Shown here piece by piece: positions 1-6,470 of a DNA stretch of 14,612 nucleotides (its first letter is position 1; the number at the start of each line of letters is the position of its first letter). Source of the stretch: Gallicola sp. (GTDB lineage Bacteria; Bacillota; Clostridia; Tissierellales; Peptoniphilaceae); NCBI GenBank assembly GCA_012798975.1, contig JAAZME010000004.1:1-14612 (forward strand). The letters are read 5' to 3'. The translations under genes and the position numbers were made by a program. Under the pieces are notes generated by a model. It did no database searches. It was not told where the DNA came from and saw only the letters and a program-made list of their open reading frames with translations.

Positions 1-57
1 AAGAAAGGAAGTTTTTTCAGCAAAGCTTATTGCTGTAAAAATATCCTTTCTTTTTTT
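1..57 (+). terminator. Intrinsic terminator of a gene left of the window
   Basis: Arms 1-9 (AAGAAAGGA) and 44-52 (TCCTTTCTT) pair perfectly. Inside them CAGCAA (18-23) pairs with TTGCTG (30-35) around a six-base loop, with a T-run opposite an A-run between the two helices. A run of seven T follows (51-57). This is the layout of a rho-independent terminator for + strand transcription entering from the left. The gene it serves is outside the window. Confidence 0.75.
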
Positions 58-176
58 AGCAGCCGTAGGCATACAGCTTTTCTTTAAGTTGTGTCAAAGA
101 GAGCTGTATTTTCCTCTTGTCAAAAAAGCTAAACAAAAAGCACAATCAATGTCTCTACCATAGAAAACGTTAAAAA

Positions 177-250
177 GACTTACCTATATGCTGACACAAA
201 CACTTACCTATGTCTTGACACAAATGACTTACCCATGTCGTGATCAGACC
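177..250 (-). repeat. Three tandem 24-25 nt units, probable insertion-sequence end
   Basis: Three imperfect units begin ACTTACC at 178, 202 and 227 and carry a (C)TATGTC..TGACAC core. The middle unit (196-218, 23 nt) is repeated exactly as its reverse complement at 3741-3763. Multiple short repeats at an element's end are known in IS21-family elements, so this may be the right-hand end of an element whose genes lie left of the window, or a remnant of one. No transposase is visible and the family assignment is inference. CRISPR is unlikely because the units abut with no variable spacers. Confidence 0.5.
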
Positions 251-303
251 TCCCGCTTTCTTTCCCTACTTCCTAAGACCTATAACCTGCTTCCTCCCTT
301 CTG
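247..303 (-). repeat. Pyrimidine tract (purine-rich GGAAGTAGG repeats on the - strand)
   Basis: On the + strand this stretch is almost entirely C and T. Read on the - strand it contains AGGAAGTAGGGAAAG and GGGAGGAAGCAGG. The same GGAAGTAGG-type words recur on the + strand at 6471-6541 and near 3268-3280. No function can be assigned; it lies directly upstream of the importer promoter. Confidence 0.4.
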
Positions 304-316
304 TTTAACTTAAATA

Positions 317-345
317 TTGATACCAAGGGCTTTCAATGATAGAAT
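317..345 (+). promoter_or_regulatory. Sigma-A promoter of the amino-acid ABC importer
   Basis: TTGATA (317-322), a 17 nt spacer and TAGAAT (340-345) match the housekeeping consensus well. Transcription would start near 352, about 23 nt before the ATG at 375 and just upstream of its ribosome binding site. This also rules against the in-frame ATG at 336, which lies between the two promoter hexamers. Confidence 0.65.
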
Positions 346-374
346 ATGAACATATAAATAAATGGAGGAGAAAT

Positions 375-1172
375 ATGAAAAAGATAACGAAAATTGTAAT
401 GGCATTAATGATGGCTGTTGTTTTAGCTGCCTGCGGTAATGCACAAAATGCAGAAAACACAGAACCAGCTGAGCAAGGCGCATCAAGCGGTGAAAAACTT
501 ATCGTTGGATTAGAAGCAGGATTCCCGCCATACGAGTACATAGGAGACGGCGGAGAGGTTGTAGGAATTGATATCGATATTTCTAAAAAAATTGCAGAAA
601 AGCTTGGCAAAGAATTAGAAGTAAAAGATATGGATTTTGACGGAGCTCTTTTAGCAGTTCAATCAGGAAAGGTAGATATGGTAGCTTCAGGGGTTTCTGT
701 AACAGAAGAACGGGAAAAACAAATGGATTTCTCTGAAAGATATGTTGATTCTACAGAGGTGGTTGTTGTCAATGCAGCAAATCCGGCAGTAGAAACTCCT
801 ACATGGGATGCTTTAAACGACAAAATTGTAGCAGTTCAGCAGGGAAATATTGCAGATATTCAAGTCAGCAATCCAGAAAACACGAATCCGAAAGAAGTGA
901 AGCGTTATACGAAGTTTGTTCAAGCTACAGAAGATTTGAAAAATGGCAAAGTAGACTGTATCGTAATGGACCAGCTTCCAGCAGAAGAATTAGTAGCGGC
1001 GAATAATGATACCTTAAAGATTCTTGAAGGCGAACCTCTTTTTGTAGATCAATATGCGATTGCAGTTCAAAAAGGAAATCAAGAGCTTTTAGATCAAATC
1101 AACACCGTAATCAAAGAGCTTAAAGAAAGCGGCGAATTAGACAAGATTATGGAAAATCATGCACAGAAATAA
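375..1172 (+). CDS. Amino-acid ABC transporter substrate-binding lipoprotein
   Basis: This is a family 3 solute-binding protein (265 aa), the extracellular lipid-anchored receptor that delivers a polar amino acid to the permease encoded next. Residues 1-20 form a lipoprotein signal: basic MKK, a hydrophobic stretch and the lipobox LAAC with lipidated Cys20. The mature protein shows family landmarks: GLEAGFPPYEY (45-55), GIDIDI (64-69), and ASGVSVTEER (104-113), whose Thr and Arg normally hold the ligand's alpha groups, then a second lobe ending in a helical C-terminus. The start was set at 375 because GGAGGAG lies 4 nt upstream (364-370), the signal peptide begins there and the promoter covers the earlier ATG. 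It is first in a three-gene operon. The exact amino acid transported (arginine, glutamine, cystine and so on) cannot be read from motifs alone. Confidence 0.93.
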   Translation: MKKITKIVMALMMAVVLAACGNAQNAENTEPAEQGASSGEKLIVGLEAGFPPYEYIGDGGEVVGIDIDISKKIAEKLGKELEVKDMDFDGALLAVQSGKVDMVASGVSVTEEREKQMDFSERYVDSTEVVVVNAANPAVETPTWDALNDKIVAVQQGNIADIQVSNPENTNPKEVKRYTKFVQATEDLKNGKVDCIVMDQLPAEELVAANNDTLKILEGEPLFVDQYAIAVQKGNQELLDQINTVIKELKESGELDKIMENHAQK

Positions 1173-1177
1173 AGGAG

Positions 1178-1208
1178 AGGAACCTGTTTAAGGTTCCTTA
1201 TCTTTTAC
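1178..1208 (+). terminator. Intercistronic hairpin, possible partial terminator
   Basis: AGGAACC (1178-1184) pairs with GGTTCCT (1192-1198) around a seven-base loop and is followed by a weak T-rich stretch (TATCTTTTA). It sits 6 nt after the binding-protein stop and before the permease. Such hairpins often let the abundant binding protein be made in excess, through partial termination or 3'-end protection. The short, interrupted T-run argues against full termination, so the operon probably continues. Confidence 0.5.
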
Positions 1209-1228
1209 TTAGAAGGGAATATTGAGAT

Positions 1229-1912
1229 ATGAATATATTAGACCGATTATATGAAGCCTTCGTTCCCCAAGGACGATATATGCTTTATTTAGATGGTTTG
1301 CTCTTAACGTTGAAGATCACTGTTTTAGCTGTTATTATCGGTATGGCTATCGGAGTGATTGTTGCAATTATCAAGGTAAGCCGCAAGCAGAATGCTATTA
1401 TGGGGATTCTGGCAAGAATAGGAGACCTTTATACAACTGTAATTCGAGGGACACCAGTCCTTTTGCAATTATTAATCATATATAATTTGATTTTTACTTC
1501 AAGATCTACAAGCGAAGTGCTGGTAGGAGCTGTTTGTTTCGGAATCAACTCTGGAGCATATATCGCTGAGATCGTCCGTGCAGGGATTGAAGCTGTGGAT
1601 AATGGACAAGCGGAAGCAGGACGGAGTCTAGGATTTAAGCAGGGGGAAACGATGCGCTATATTATCCTTCCACAGGCGATTAAAAACATTCTTCCAGCCC
1701 TTGGAAATGAGTTTATCGTATTGATCAAGGAAACATCTGTAGGTTCCGTTATAGCTATTACTGAGCTTACAAAGGCGGCTACTTTAGTAGGATCGAGAAC
1801 CTATGATATCTTGCCCCCTCTATTTATTGCAGCGGCATTTTATTTAATATTGGTTCTTATTTTACAGAAATTCCAAGGAAAATTGGAAAGGAGGATGGCA
1901 CAAGTTGATTGA
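1229..1912 (+). CDS. Amino-acid ABC transporter permease
   Basis: Inner-membrane channel subunit of the HisM/GlnP type (227 aa, normal for the family). Hydrophobic segments lie roughly at 23-48, 64-90, 98-118, 160-180 and 193-213. The family motif RGTPVLLQL starts at residue 73, [11 protein letters not shown] at 110-120, and the EAA loop that docks onto the ATPase spans about 129-160 (EAGRSLGF and the following LPQAI). AAGGGA lies 11 nt before the ATG. It overlaps the following ATPase gene by 8 nt, which points to translational coupling. A protein of this type normally dimerises and works with the binding protein encoded upstream. Substrate is not specified by the sequence. Confidence 0.93.
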   Translation: MNILDRLYEAFVPQGRYMLYLDGLLLTLKITVLAVIIGMAIGVIVAIIKVSRKQNAIMGILARIGDLYTTVIRGTPVLLQLLIIYNLIFTSRSTSEVLVGAVCFGINSGAYIAEIVRAGIEAVDNGQAEAGRSLGFKQGETMRYIILPQAIKNILPALGNEFIVLIKETSVGSVIAITELTKAATLVGSRTYDILPPLFIAAAFYLILVLILQKFQGKLERRMAQVD

Positions 1913-2627
1913 TATTCTAAATTTAGAGAAGGCTTTCGGAGAGCATGAAGTCTTAAAAGGTATTACAACGAAGATTGAACGAAAAGACAGAGTCGTTATC
2001 GTAGGTCCATCCGGTTCTGGAAAATCAACCTTTTTACGCTGCTTGAATCTTTTAGAGCGTCCTACGGGAGGCAAGATCATAGTAGACGGACAGAATATTA
2101 CGGATAAGAAAACGGATATCAACAAGGTCCGCCAGAAAATGGGAATGGTTTTTCAGCAGTTTAACCTTTTTCCTCATTTATCCATCGAAGAAAATATTAC
2201 CATCGCGCCAAGAAAACTTAAGAAATTAAGCAATGAAGAAGCGAGAGAAAGAGCAAATGTTCTCTTAAAAAGGGTAGGCCTTGTAGATAAGGCAAAAGCA
2301 TATCCGAATCAGCTTTCCGGCGGACAGAAACAGAGGATTGCTATTGTAAGGGCTTTGGCAATGGATCCTGAAGTCATGCTTTTCGATGAACCGACCTCAG
2401 CTCTCGACCCAGAGATGGTAGGAGAAGTGTTGGATGTTATGACAGAGCTCGCTTATGAGGGCATGACTATGGTAGTGGTTACTCATGAGATGGGTTTTGC
2501 CCGCCAAGTATCGAATCGTGTTATGTTTATGGATGATGGTCTTATCGAAGAGGAGAATACTCCAGAGGAATTTTTCGCAAACCCGGAAAGTCCAAGACTT
2601 CAAAGTTTCTTATCGAAGATATTGTAG
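1905..2627 (+). CDS. Amino-acid ABC transporter ATP-binding protein
   Basis: Cytoplasmic ATPase of the GlnQ/HisP type (240 aa) that powers the importer. All nucleotide-binding motifs are intact: Walker [10 protein letters not shown] (34-42), Q-loop Gln84-Gln85, signature LSGGQ (137-141), Walker B MLFDEP (158-163), D-loop SALD (165-168) and the switch histidine His194 in THEMG. The best start is a TTG at 1905, inside the end of the permease gene, with AAAGGAGG at 1887-1894, giving an 8 nt overlap. The start fits the family N-terminus ([12 protein letters not shown]). It completes the operon. No T-rich terminator follows directly; the structured repeats downstream may provide the transcript end. 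Confidence 0.94.
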   Translation: MIDILNLEKAFGEHEVLKGITTKIERKDRVVIVGPSGSGKSTFLRCLNLLERPTGGKIIVDGQNITDKKTDINKVRQKMGMVFQQFNLFPHLSIEENITIAPRKLKKLSNEEARERANVLLKRVGLVDKAKAYPNQLSGGQKQRIAIVRALAMDPEVMLFDEPTSALDPEMVGEVLDVMTELAYEGMTMVVVTHEMGFARQVSNRVMFMDDGLIEEENTPEEFFANPESPRLQSFLSKIL

Positions 2628-2641
2628 TTGGAGATAGGAAG

Positions 2642-2717
2642 AGGCGGGATTGCTGCGCAACCCAGGCAGGATGCCTTTGGCACCTAGGCTCTAGGCAGGA
2701 CCGCTTTGCGGCCTAGG
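2642..2717 (+). repeat. Three tandem mini-hairpins with constant flanks and variable stems
   Basis: Three consecutive units share the plan GGa - four-base arm - three-base loop - complementary arm - CC, then a (C/T)AGG word. The arms are TTGC/GCAA (2650-2653 with 2657-2660), TGCC/GGCA (2672-2675 with 2679-2682) and CCGC/GCGG (2701-2704 with 2708-2711). The stem sequence differs in each, yet pairing is perfect in all, and an unpaired A precedes each left arm. A single unit of the same design (TTGC/GCAA) opens the second long repeat at 3281-3305. The set lies 15 nt past the importer's stop. Function is unknown. Confidence 0.6.
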
Positions 2718-2788
2718 AAAAGATAGAGGAAGATAGGGATGAAAGAAAAAGTGTGGAATGTGAAAGAGGGGAGAGGGGAGTTGTGGAG

Positions 2789-3071
2789 GAAAATAAGAAG
2801 TACGCTTATTTTCTACGCATGAAAAAAGGCGTCGTTAGACGCTCCTCTGCTCCTAAGCGTTGGGGTGTAAAAGGAGGGGGTCTGGGGGAGGATATGGCCG
2901 ATCGTTTCTAGCCAATCGCAAAATACCGCTCTTGGGAAACGAGTGGCATGAGGCCTGCTTGTCAAATCAAAAGACCTGATTTGAGCTAGGGCTTTAGGAG
3001 AATCTTGGCGCTCTTCATCCTCCCCCAGAGATGGAAACTAATACCTTTCTCATACTATAAAAGTATAGAAA
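2789..3071 (+). ncRNA. Candidate structured RNA, copy A
   Basis: The region can fold on the + strand into a series of helices. GAAAATAAG (2789-2797) pairs with CTTATTTTC (2805-2813). GCGTC (2829-2833) pairs with GACGC (2838-2842). A 12 bp closing helix joins CTGGGGGAGGAT (2882-2893) to ATCCTCCCCCAG (3017-3028). Inside it lie CCGCTC/GAGTGG (2926-2931 with 2941-2946) and TCAAATC/GATTTGA (2962-2968 with 2978-2984). A last hairpin pairs TTTCT and ATACT (3046-3056, one bulged C) with AGTAT and AGAAA (3062-3071). Copy B keeps these helices with compensating changes in the first and last. I do not recognise the family, and transcript boundaries are unknown. Confidence 0.55.
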
Positions 3072-3176
3072 TAAGAAATTTAGGGCTTAGTTTTCTAGGT
3101 AAAGACTCATTGCTATAAAATCTTCTTGCTACTTTAGAAGTGCTTTTACAGTATACTTATATTAATTAAATATATT

Positions 3177-3256
3177 ACTTCGCCACCGGGTGAAGTGGAA
3201 GGTATCGTATCTCTCCGTTAGGTCTAAGAAGGAGAGATGGGATGCCTTCTTTTTTT
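3177..3256 (+). terminator. Two-hairpin intrinsic terminator or small RNA
   Basis: ACTTCGCC (3177-3184) pairs with GGTGAAGT (3189-3196) around the tetraloop ACCG. One base later a second, long hairpin pairs 3198-3216 with 3231-3249 in 18 of 19 positions, directly followed by seven T. The second hairpin is a very strong intrinsic terminator. A TATACT hexamer at 3152-3157 could be a -10 box giving a separate small RNA of about 90 nt, but its only -35-like partner (TTGCTA, 3126-3131) is 20 nt away. The alternative is that it ends a longer transcript running through copy A. Confidence 0.7.
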
Positions 3257-3280
3257 AGGGAAAAGATAGGGAGTAGGAAA

Positions 3281-3665
3281 AGGCGGGATTGCTTCGCAAC
3301 CTAGGCTCTAGGCGGCACACCTGTAGTAAGAAAAGAGTGAAGTGTGAAAGAGTGGAGAGGGGAGTTGTGGTGGAAAATGCGGAGCATTTTCTTCGTATAT
3401 AAAAGGCGTCGTTAGACGCTCCCTTGCTCCTAAGCGTTGGGGGTGTAAAAGGAGGGGGTCTGGGGGAGGATATGGCCGATCGTTTCTAGCCAATCGCAAA
3501 ATACCGCTCTTGGGAAACGAGTGGCATGAGGCCTGCTCGTCAAATCTAAAGACCTGATTTGAGCTAGGGCTTCAGGAGAATCTTAGGTGCCCTTCATCCT
3601 TCGCCAGGATTGGAAACTAAGACCTTTCTTGTACTGTAAATGTACAGGAAGAAGATATCTAGAGC
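3281..3665 (+). repeat. Long direct repeat, copy B
   Basis: Second copy of the element at 2642-3085, same orientation, about 640 nt downstream. Its core (3426-3584) has four differences from copy A. It starts with one mini-hairpin rather than three, then a divergent purine-rich stretch, then the conserved core. It lies between the two-hairpin terminator and the MATE gene, so it could be part of that gene's long leader; no terminator is seen between copy B and the gene. Confidence 0.85.
3373..3650 (+). ncRNA. Candidate structured RNA, copy B
   Basis: This is the equivalent fold of copy A. GAAAATGC (3373-3380) pairs with GCATTTTC (3384-3391) around a GGA loop, where copy A uses a different helix sequence at the same place. 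CTGGGGGAGGAT (3460-3471) pairs with ATCCTTCGCCAG (3596-3607) in 11 of 12 positions, one of them a G-T wobble. The inner CCGCTC/GAGTGG and TCAAATC/GATTTGA hairpins are unchanged. The last hairpin pairs TTCTTGTAC (3626-3634) with GTACAGGAA (3642-3650), again with different bases from copy A. Retained pairing with changed sequence supports an RNA role; identity is unknown. Confidence 0.55.
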
Positions 3666-3709
3666 TTTAAACTTTCTTATAGCAAGAGTTGCCATTGGAA
3701 GGAATAAAT

Positions 3710-3737
3710 ACGCATGGTTCTAGAGGAACCTAAGCGT
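3710..3737 (+). repeat. Hairpin sharing end motifs with the long repeats
   Basis: ACGC (3710-3713) and GGTTC (3716-3720) pair with GAACC (3726-3730) and GCGT (3734-3737). The words TACGCATG and CCTAAGCGTT that frame it also frame the first part of long repeat copy A (TACGCATG at about 2814-2821 and CCTAAGCGTT at about 2852-2861). It may be a collapsed third copy of that part of the element, fused to the insertion-sequence-like end that follows at once. Confidence 0.4.
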
Positions 3738-3738
3738 T

Positions 3739-3786
3739 AGTCAAGACATAGGTAAGTGTTTGTATCACGACAGAGGTTAGTATTTT
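3739..3786 (+). repeat. Second insertion-sequence-like end, inverted to the one at 177-250
   Basis: Two tandem units of about 24 nt: one centred on GACATAGGTAAGTGTTTG and one on TCACGACAGAGGTTAG. The 23 nt at 3741-3763 are the exact reverse complement of 196-218. The second unit resembles the outermost unit of the left array, which reads TCACGACATGGGTAAG on its own strand. The pair therefore forms an inverted repeat about 3.5 kb apart around the importer and the RNA repeats. No transposase lies between them. Confidence 0.5.
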
Positions 3787-3806
3787 AAATATTTATGGGG
3801 GAGAAT

Positions 3807-5129
3807 ATGGTAGAGATTAAGAGGGATTTTATAAAGTATGTAAGCTTGAATGTGATGAGCATGATTGCTTTATCTTGTTATATATTAGGAGATACGTATT
3901 TTGTGGCTAAGGGTTTAGGAGGGGAAGGGCTGGCGGCTCTTAATTTTTCGATTTCTGTTTATAGTATTTTAAATGGATTCGGACTGATGATCGGGATCGG
4001 AGGCGGAACGGATTATTCTTTAACTCAGCATAAAGAAGGAGAAGGGAATAGATCCTTCAGCCATGCAGTGTTTATAGGAGGATGCGCGGCTCTTGTTTTT
4101 GTACTGATGGGGATCTTCTTTACGGAGCCTTTGTCTAATGTTCTTGGAGCGGAAGGAGCAACTTTGCCTTTGACCGTTACCTATCTTCGGACGATCCTTT
4201 TAGCGGCTCCTTTTTTCATTTTTAATAATATAAGTCTTGCTTATATTCGAAACGATAACAATCCAAAACTTCCAATGATTGCGATGATTACCAGCAGTTT
4301 TTCGAATATTGTACTGGATTATGTATTTATGTTTGTATTTGGCTGGGGGATGTTCGGAGCGGCCTTTGCTACGTCTTTATCTCCTGTTATAAGCCTCCTT
4401 ATTTTATCGAAGCATTTTAGAACTCAGGCAGGATTTAAATGGATAAAAACAAAAATTAGTTTAAATAGGATTTTTGCGATGGCATCTTATGGTTTTTCTT
4501 CTTTTATAGTAGAAATCGCCTCAGCTGTTTCTCTGATCACCTTTAATCTTATTATTATGAATATAAGAGGAACGATAGGTGTAGGGGCTTATGGGATCGT
4601 TGCGAATATCGCTTTAATCGAAACAGCTGTTTTTGTGGGGATTTCTCAAGGAATTCAGCCTCTAGCAAGCAGATCCTTCAGTTTAGGAAAAAAGACAGAT
4701 CTGAAATTTATTTTTAGAGCTTCTTGGATTACGGCGGCTATAGTGATTATCCTTTGTTATGGAATCGTGTTTTTCTTTGCAGAGGAAATAGGAATGCTGT
4801 TTAACAGCCAAGGGGATCCAGAACTTCTGGGCTTAGCGGTAGAGGGTCTTCGGATTTATTTTATTGGATACTTTTTCGCAGGTTTTAATATTGTGACTAT
4901 TGCTTATTTAAGTGCTGTATTAAAAACAAAGGAGGGGATGTTTTTATCCATACTTCGAAGCATTGCAATACTTATTCCCATGGTTTTTATACTCCAGGAA
5001 TACTTTAAGATGAGAGGGGCCTGGCTTTCCTTTGTATTTACAGAGGGAATTGTGTTTTTAATTATGATGGGTATATTCTATAGTGCAAAGAGAAATAGGA
5101 AAGAAAGGAAGACCGCAGATGAAATCTAG
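3807..5129 (+). CDS. MATE family efflux transporter
   Basis: Integral membrane protein of about 440 aa, the normal size for MATE exporters, which expel cationic drugs or metabolites in exchange for Na+ or H+. Around twelve hydrophobic segments are visible, in two halves joined near residue 220. N-terminal family features include GDTYFVAKGLGGEGLAALNF and a glycine-rich GIGGGTDYSL stretch, and the second half carries GVGAYGIVANIALIETAVF and GISQGIQPLASRSF, a typical MATE repeat. The ATG at 3807 is preferred because GGGGGAG (3797-3803) precedes it, though the spacing is short; the in-frame ATG at 3795 has no clear ribosome binding site and would add four residues. Its end overlaps the acetyltransferase start by 11 nt. 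Substrate is unknown. Confidence 0.9.
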   Translation: MVEIKRDFIKYVSLNVMSMIALSCYILGDTYFVAKGLGGEGLAALNFSISVYSILNGFGLMIGIGGGTDYSLTQHKEGEGNRSFSHAVFIGGCAALVFVLMGIFFTEPLSNVLGAEGATLPLTVTYLRTILLAAPFFIFNNISLAYIRNDNNPKLPMIAMITSSFSNIVLDYVFMFVFGWGMFGAAFATSLSPVISLLILSKHFRTQAGFKWIKTKISLNRIFAMASYGFSSFIVEIASAVSLITFNLIIMNIRGTIGVGAYGIVANIALIETAVFVGISQGIQPLASRSFSLGKKTDLKFIFRASWITAAIVIILCYGIVFFFAEEIGMLFNSQGDPELLGLAVEGLRIYFIGYFFAGFNIVTIAYLSAVLKTKEGMFLSILRSIAILIPMVFILQEYFKMRGAWLSFVFTEGIVFLIMMGIFYSAKRNRKERKTADEI

Positions 5130-5643
5130 TGTATTAAGAGAAATGAAAAAGGAAGAGTTCAATGATTTTTTTAAGATCTTAGAAAGTTCTTTTCCCGCAA
5201 AAGAATACCGTTCCTATGAAAGGCAGAAAGAATTATTAGATCATCCTCATTATGATATCGAAGTTTATGAAGAAGAGGAAAGAATAAAAGGATATATCAG
5301 TTCTTGGAAGTTTAAAGATTTTAATTTTGTAGAACATCTCGTAGTATGTCCAGATACACGAGGAGAAGGAATCGGCACAAAGATTTTGACGTCTGCCCGA
5401 TCAAAATGGATCAAAAGAATTTACCTAGAAGTAGAACCTCCAGAAGACAAGATCAGCAGAAGAAGGATCGCCTTCTATGAAAGAAACGGCTTTGAATTAA
5501 ATGAGTATCCTTATGCTCAGCCTCCTTTAATGCCGGGAAATGCTGAAATACCTCTTCTTATAATGACCTCCCAAGGTAAGATAACCGAAGAAGATTTTCA
5601 TGAATTTAAAAGGAAAATGAAAGGTGTCGTTTATATTTATTAA
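5119..5643 (+). CDS. GNAT family N-acetyltransferase
   Basis: Cytoplasmic acetyl-CoA-dependent transferase of the GNAT fold (174 aa). The acetyl-CoA pyrophosphate loop is clear: VVCPDTRGEGIGTKIL (75-90), with R-x-x-G-x-G at 81-86. A second family feature is RIAFYERNGF (116-125), the motif B helix and turn. Start 5119 is chosen for the upstream AAAGGAAG and because an earlier in-frame ATG (5083) would extend 47 nt into the MATE gene. The 11 nt overlap with that gene indicates one operon, so it might modify a compound the exporter handles, but this is only inference from position. The acceptor substrate (amine, antibiotic or protein N-terminus) is not evident. Confidence 0.87.
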   Translation: MKSSVLREMKKEEFNDFFKILESSFPAKEYRSYERQKELLDHPHYDIEVYEEEERIKGYISSWKFKDFNFVEHLVVCPDTRGEGIGTKILTSARSKWIKRIYLEVEPPEDKISRRRIAFYERNGFELNEYPYAQPPLMPGNAEIPLLIMTSQGKITEEDFHEFKRKMKGVVYIY

Positions 5644-5726
5644 AGAAGATATTTATATTGATAGTTTTAAAACGATATAGGGTATAAGTATATCATTAGA
5701 GATAATAATATAACAAGGAGGAAAGT

Positions 5727-6470
5727 ATGGGAAAATTAGATGGAAAAGTTGCGATTATAACGGGATCTACTTCAGGTATGGGAAGGGAAACAGCCTATTT
5801 ATTCGCAAAAGAAGGAGCAAAAGTCGTTATTACCGGTCGGAATGAAGAGCGTTCTAAGGAAGCAGTTCAAAAGATTAAAGATGCCGGCGGAGAAGCGATA
5901 TATGTTTTAGTGGATATGACAGATTTAAAACAGGTAGAAAATATCTTCGACGAAACGATAAAAGCTTATGGAACGGTAGATATTTTGTACAACAACGCTG
6001 GAATGCTGTCAACAAAAAACACTTTGGATATAGAGCTGGAAGAGTTTTTAAATGTGTTTAATGTGAATGTAAACGCAGCTTTAGTCCTTACGAAAAAATG
6101 CGCTCCTGTGATGAAAGAAAAGGGCAAAGGGGTTATTATCAACACCGGTTCGGTAGCGGGAACCTCTGCAAGATGGGGGTCTGTTGCCTATTGTTCTTCG
6201 AAACACGCAATGAGCGGTTTAACCAAAGCTTTTGCAAGGGAGCTTGGCCCGGAAATCCGCTGCAATGCTATTCTTCCTGGAGCGATCCAGACGGCGATGC
6301 TGGATTCTGTAGGGGGAGCCGATGCGATGGAACCTATGCGTCAGATGAGTCCTCTTAAAACACTAGGAGAAGGGTTAGATATTGCAAACACAGCACTTTT
6401 CCTTGCTTCAGATGAATCTAGATTTATAACAGGACAATTATTAAGAGTAGACGGCGGAATCGATTGTTAG
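5727..6470 (+). CDS. SDR family oxidoreductase (FabG/glucose dehydrogenase type)
   Basis: Classical short-chain dehydrogenase/reductase (247 aa) interconverting an alcohol and a ketone with NAD(P)H. The cofactor motif TGSTSGMG is at 12-19 and NNAG at 89-92. The catalytic tetrad is Asn114, Ser142, Tyr155 and Lys159 (YCSSK). PGAIQT follows, and the C-terminus DGGIDC is typical. Arg38 after the second strand (TGRN) suggests NADP(H) preference. AAGGAGG precedes the ATG closely. It appears to be a single-gene unit: an 83 nt AT-rich gap upstream and an intrinsic terminator about 100 nt downstream. Substrate cannot be deduced, because this subfamily includes 3-oxoacyl-ACP reductases, sugar dehydrogenases and hydroxysteroid dehydrogenases. 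Confidence 0.92.
   Translation: MGKLDGKVAIITGSTSGMGRETAYLFAKEGAKVVITGRNEERSKEAVQKIKDAGGEAIYVLVDMTDLKQVENIFDETIKAYGTVDILYNNAGMLSTKNTLDIELEEFLNVFNVNVNAALVLTKKCAPVMKEKGKGVIINTGSVAGTSARWGSVAYCSSKHAMSGLTKAFARELGPEIRCNAILPGAIQTAMLDSVGGADAMEPMRQMSPLKTLGEGLDIANTALFLASDESRFITGQLLRVDGGIDC

Larger units (their letters stand above)
2642..3085 (+). repeat. Long direct repeat, copy A
   Basis: First of two same-strand copies of an element of about 400 nt; the other is at 3281-3665. Homology begins at AGGCGGGATTG and fades past GGGCTT. The central 158 nt (2849-3006) differs from copy B (3426-3584) at only four positions, one of them a single-base insertion. The parts on either side diverge more, but keep their base pairing. 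No supported open reading frame fills either copy, so this is not a duplicated gene. Copy A is longer than B at its 5' end because it has three mini-hairpins instead of one. Confidence 0.85.

Noticed and set aside
177..250. A CRISPR array
   Set aside because: The three units of about 24 nt abut each other with no unique spacers, are imperfect, and have no cas genes nearby.
336..374. An extended N-terminus of the substrate-binding protein from the ATG at 336
   Set aside because: That ATG sits between the promoter hexamers, upstream of the likely transcript start, and would place 13 polar residues before the lipoprotein signal.
2926..2990. A tRNA gene in the repeat core, suggested by several short stems
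   Set aside because: There is no acceptor stem, no GTTCGAA-type T-loop and no anticodon-arm geometry at the right spacing.
2882..3028. A retron msr-msd or group II intron remnant, because of the 12 bp closing inverted repeat and multi-branched fold
   Set aside because: No reverse transcriptase is present in the window and I could not find a group II domain V or group I core motif in either copy.
3308..3499. A 63-codon open frame on the - strand within long repeat copy B
   Set aside because: It overlaps the structured repeat, has no ribosome binding site I can support, and its proline- and arginine-rich composition fits translated repeat sequence rather than a gene.
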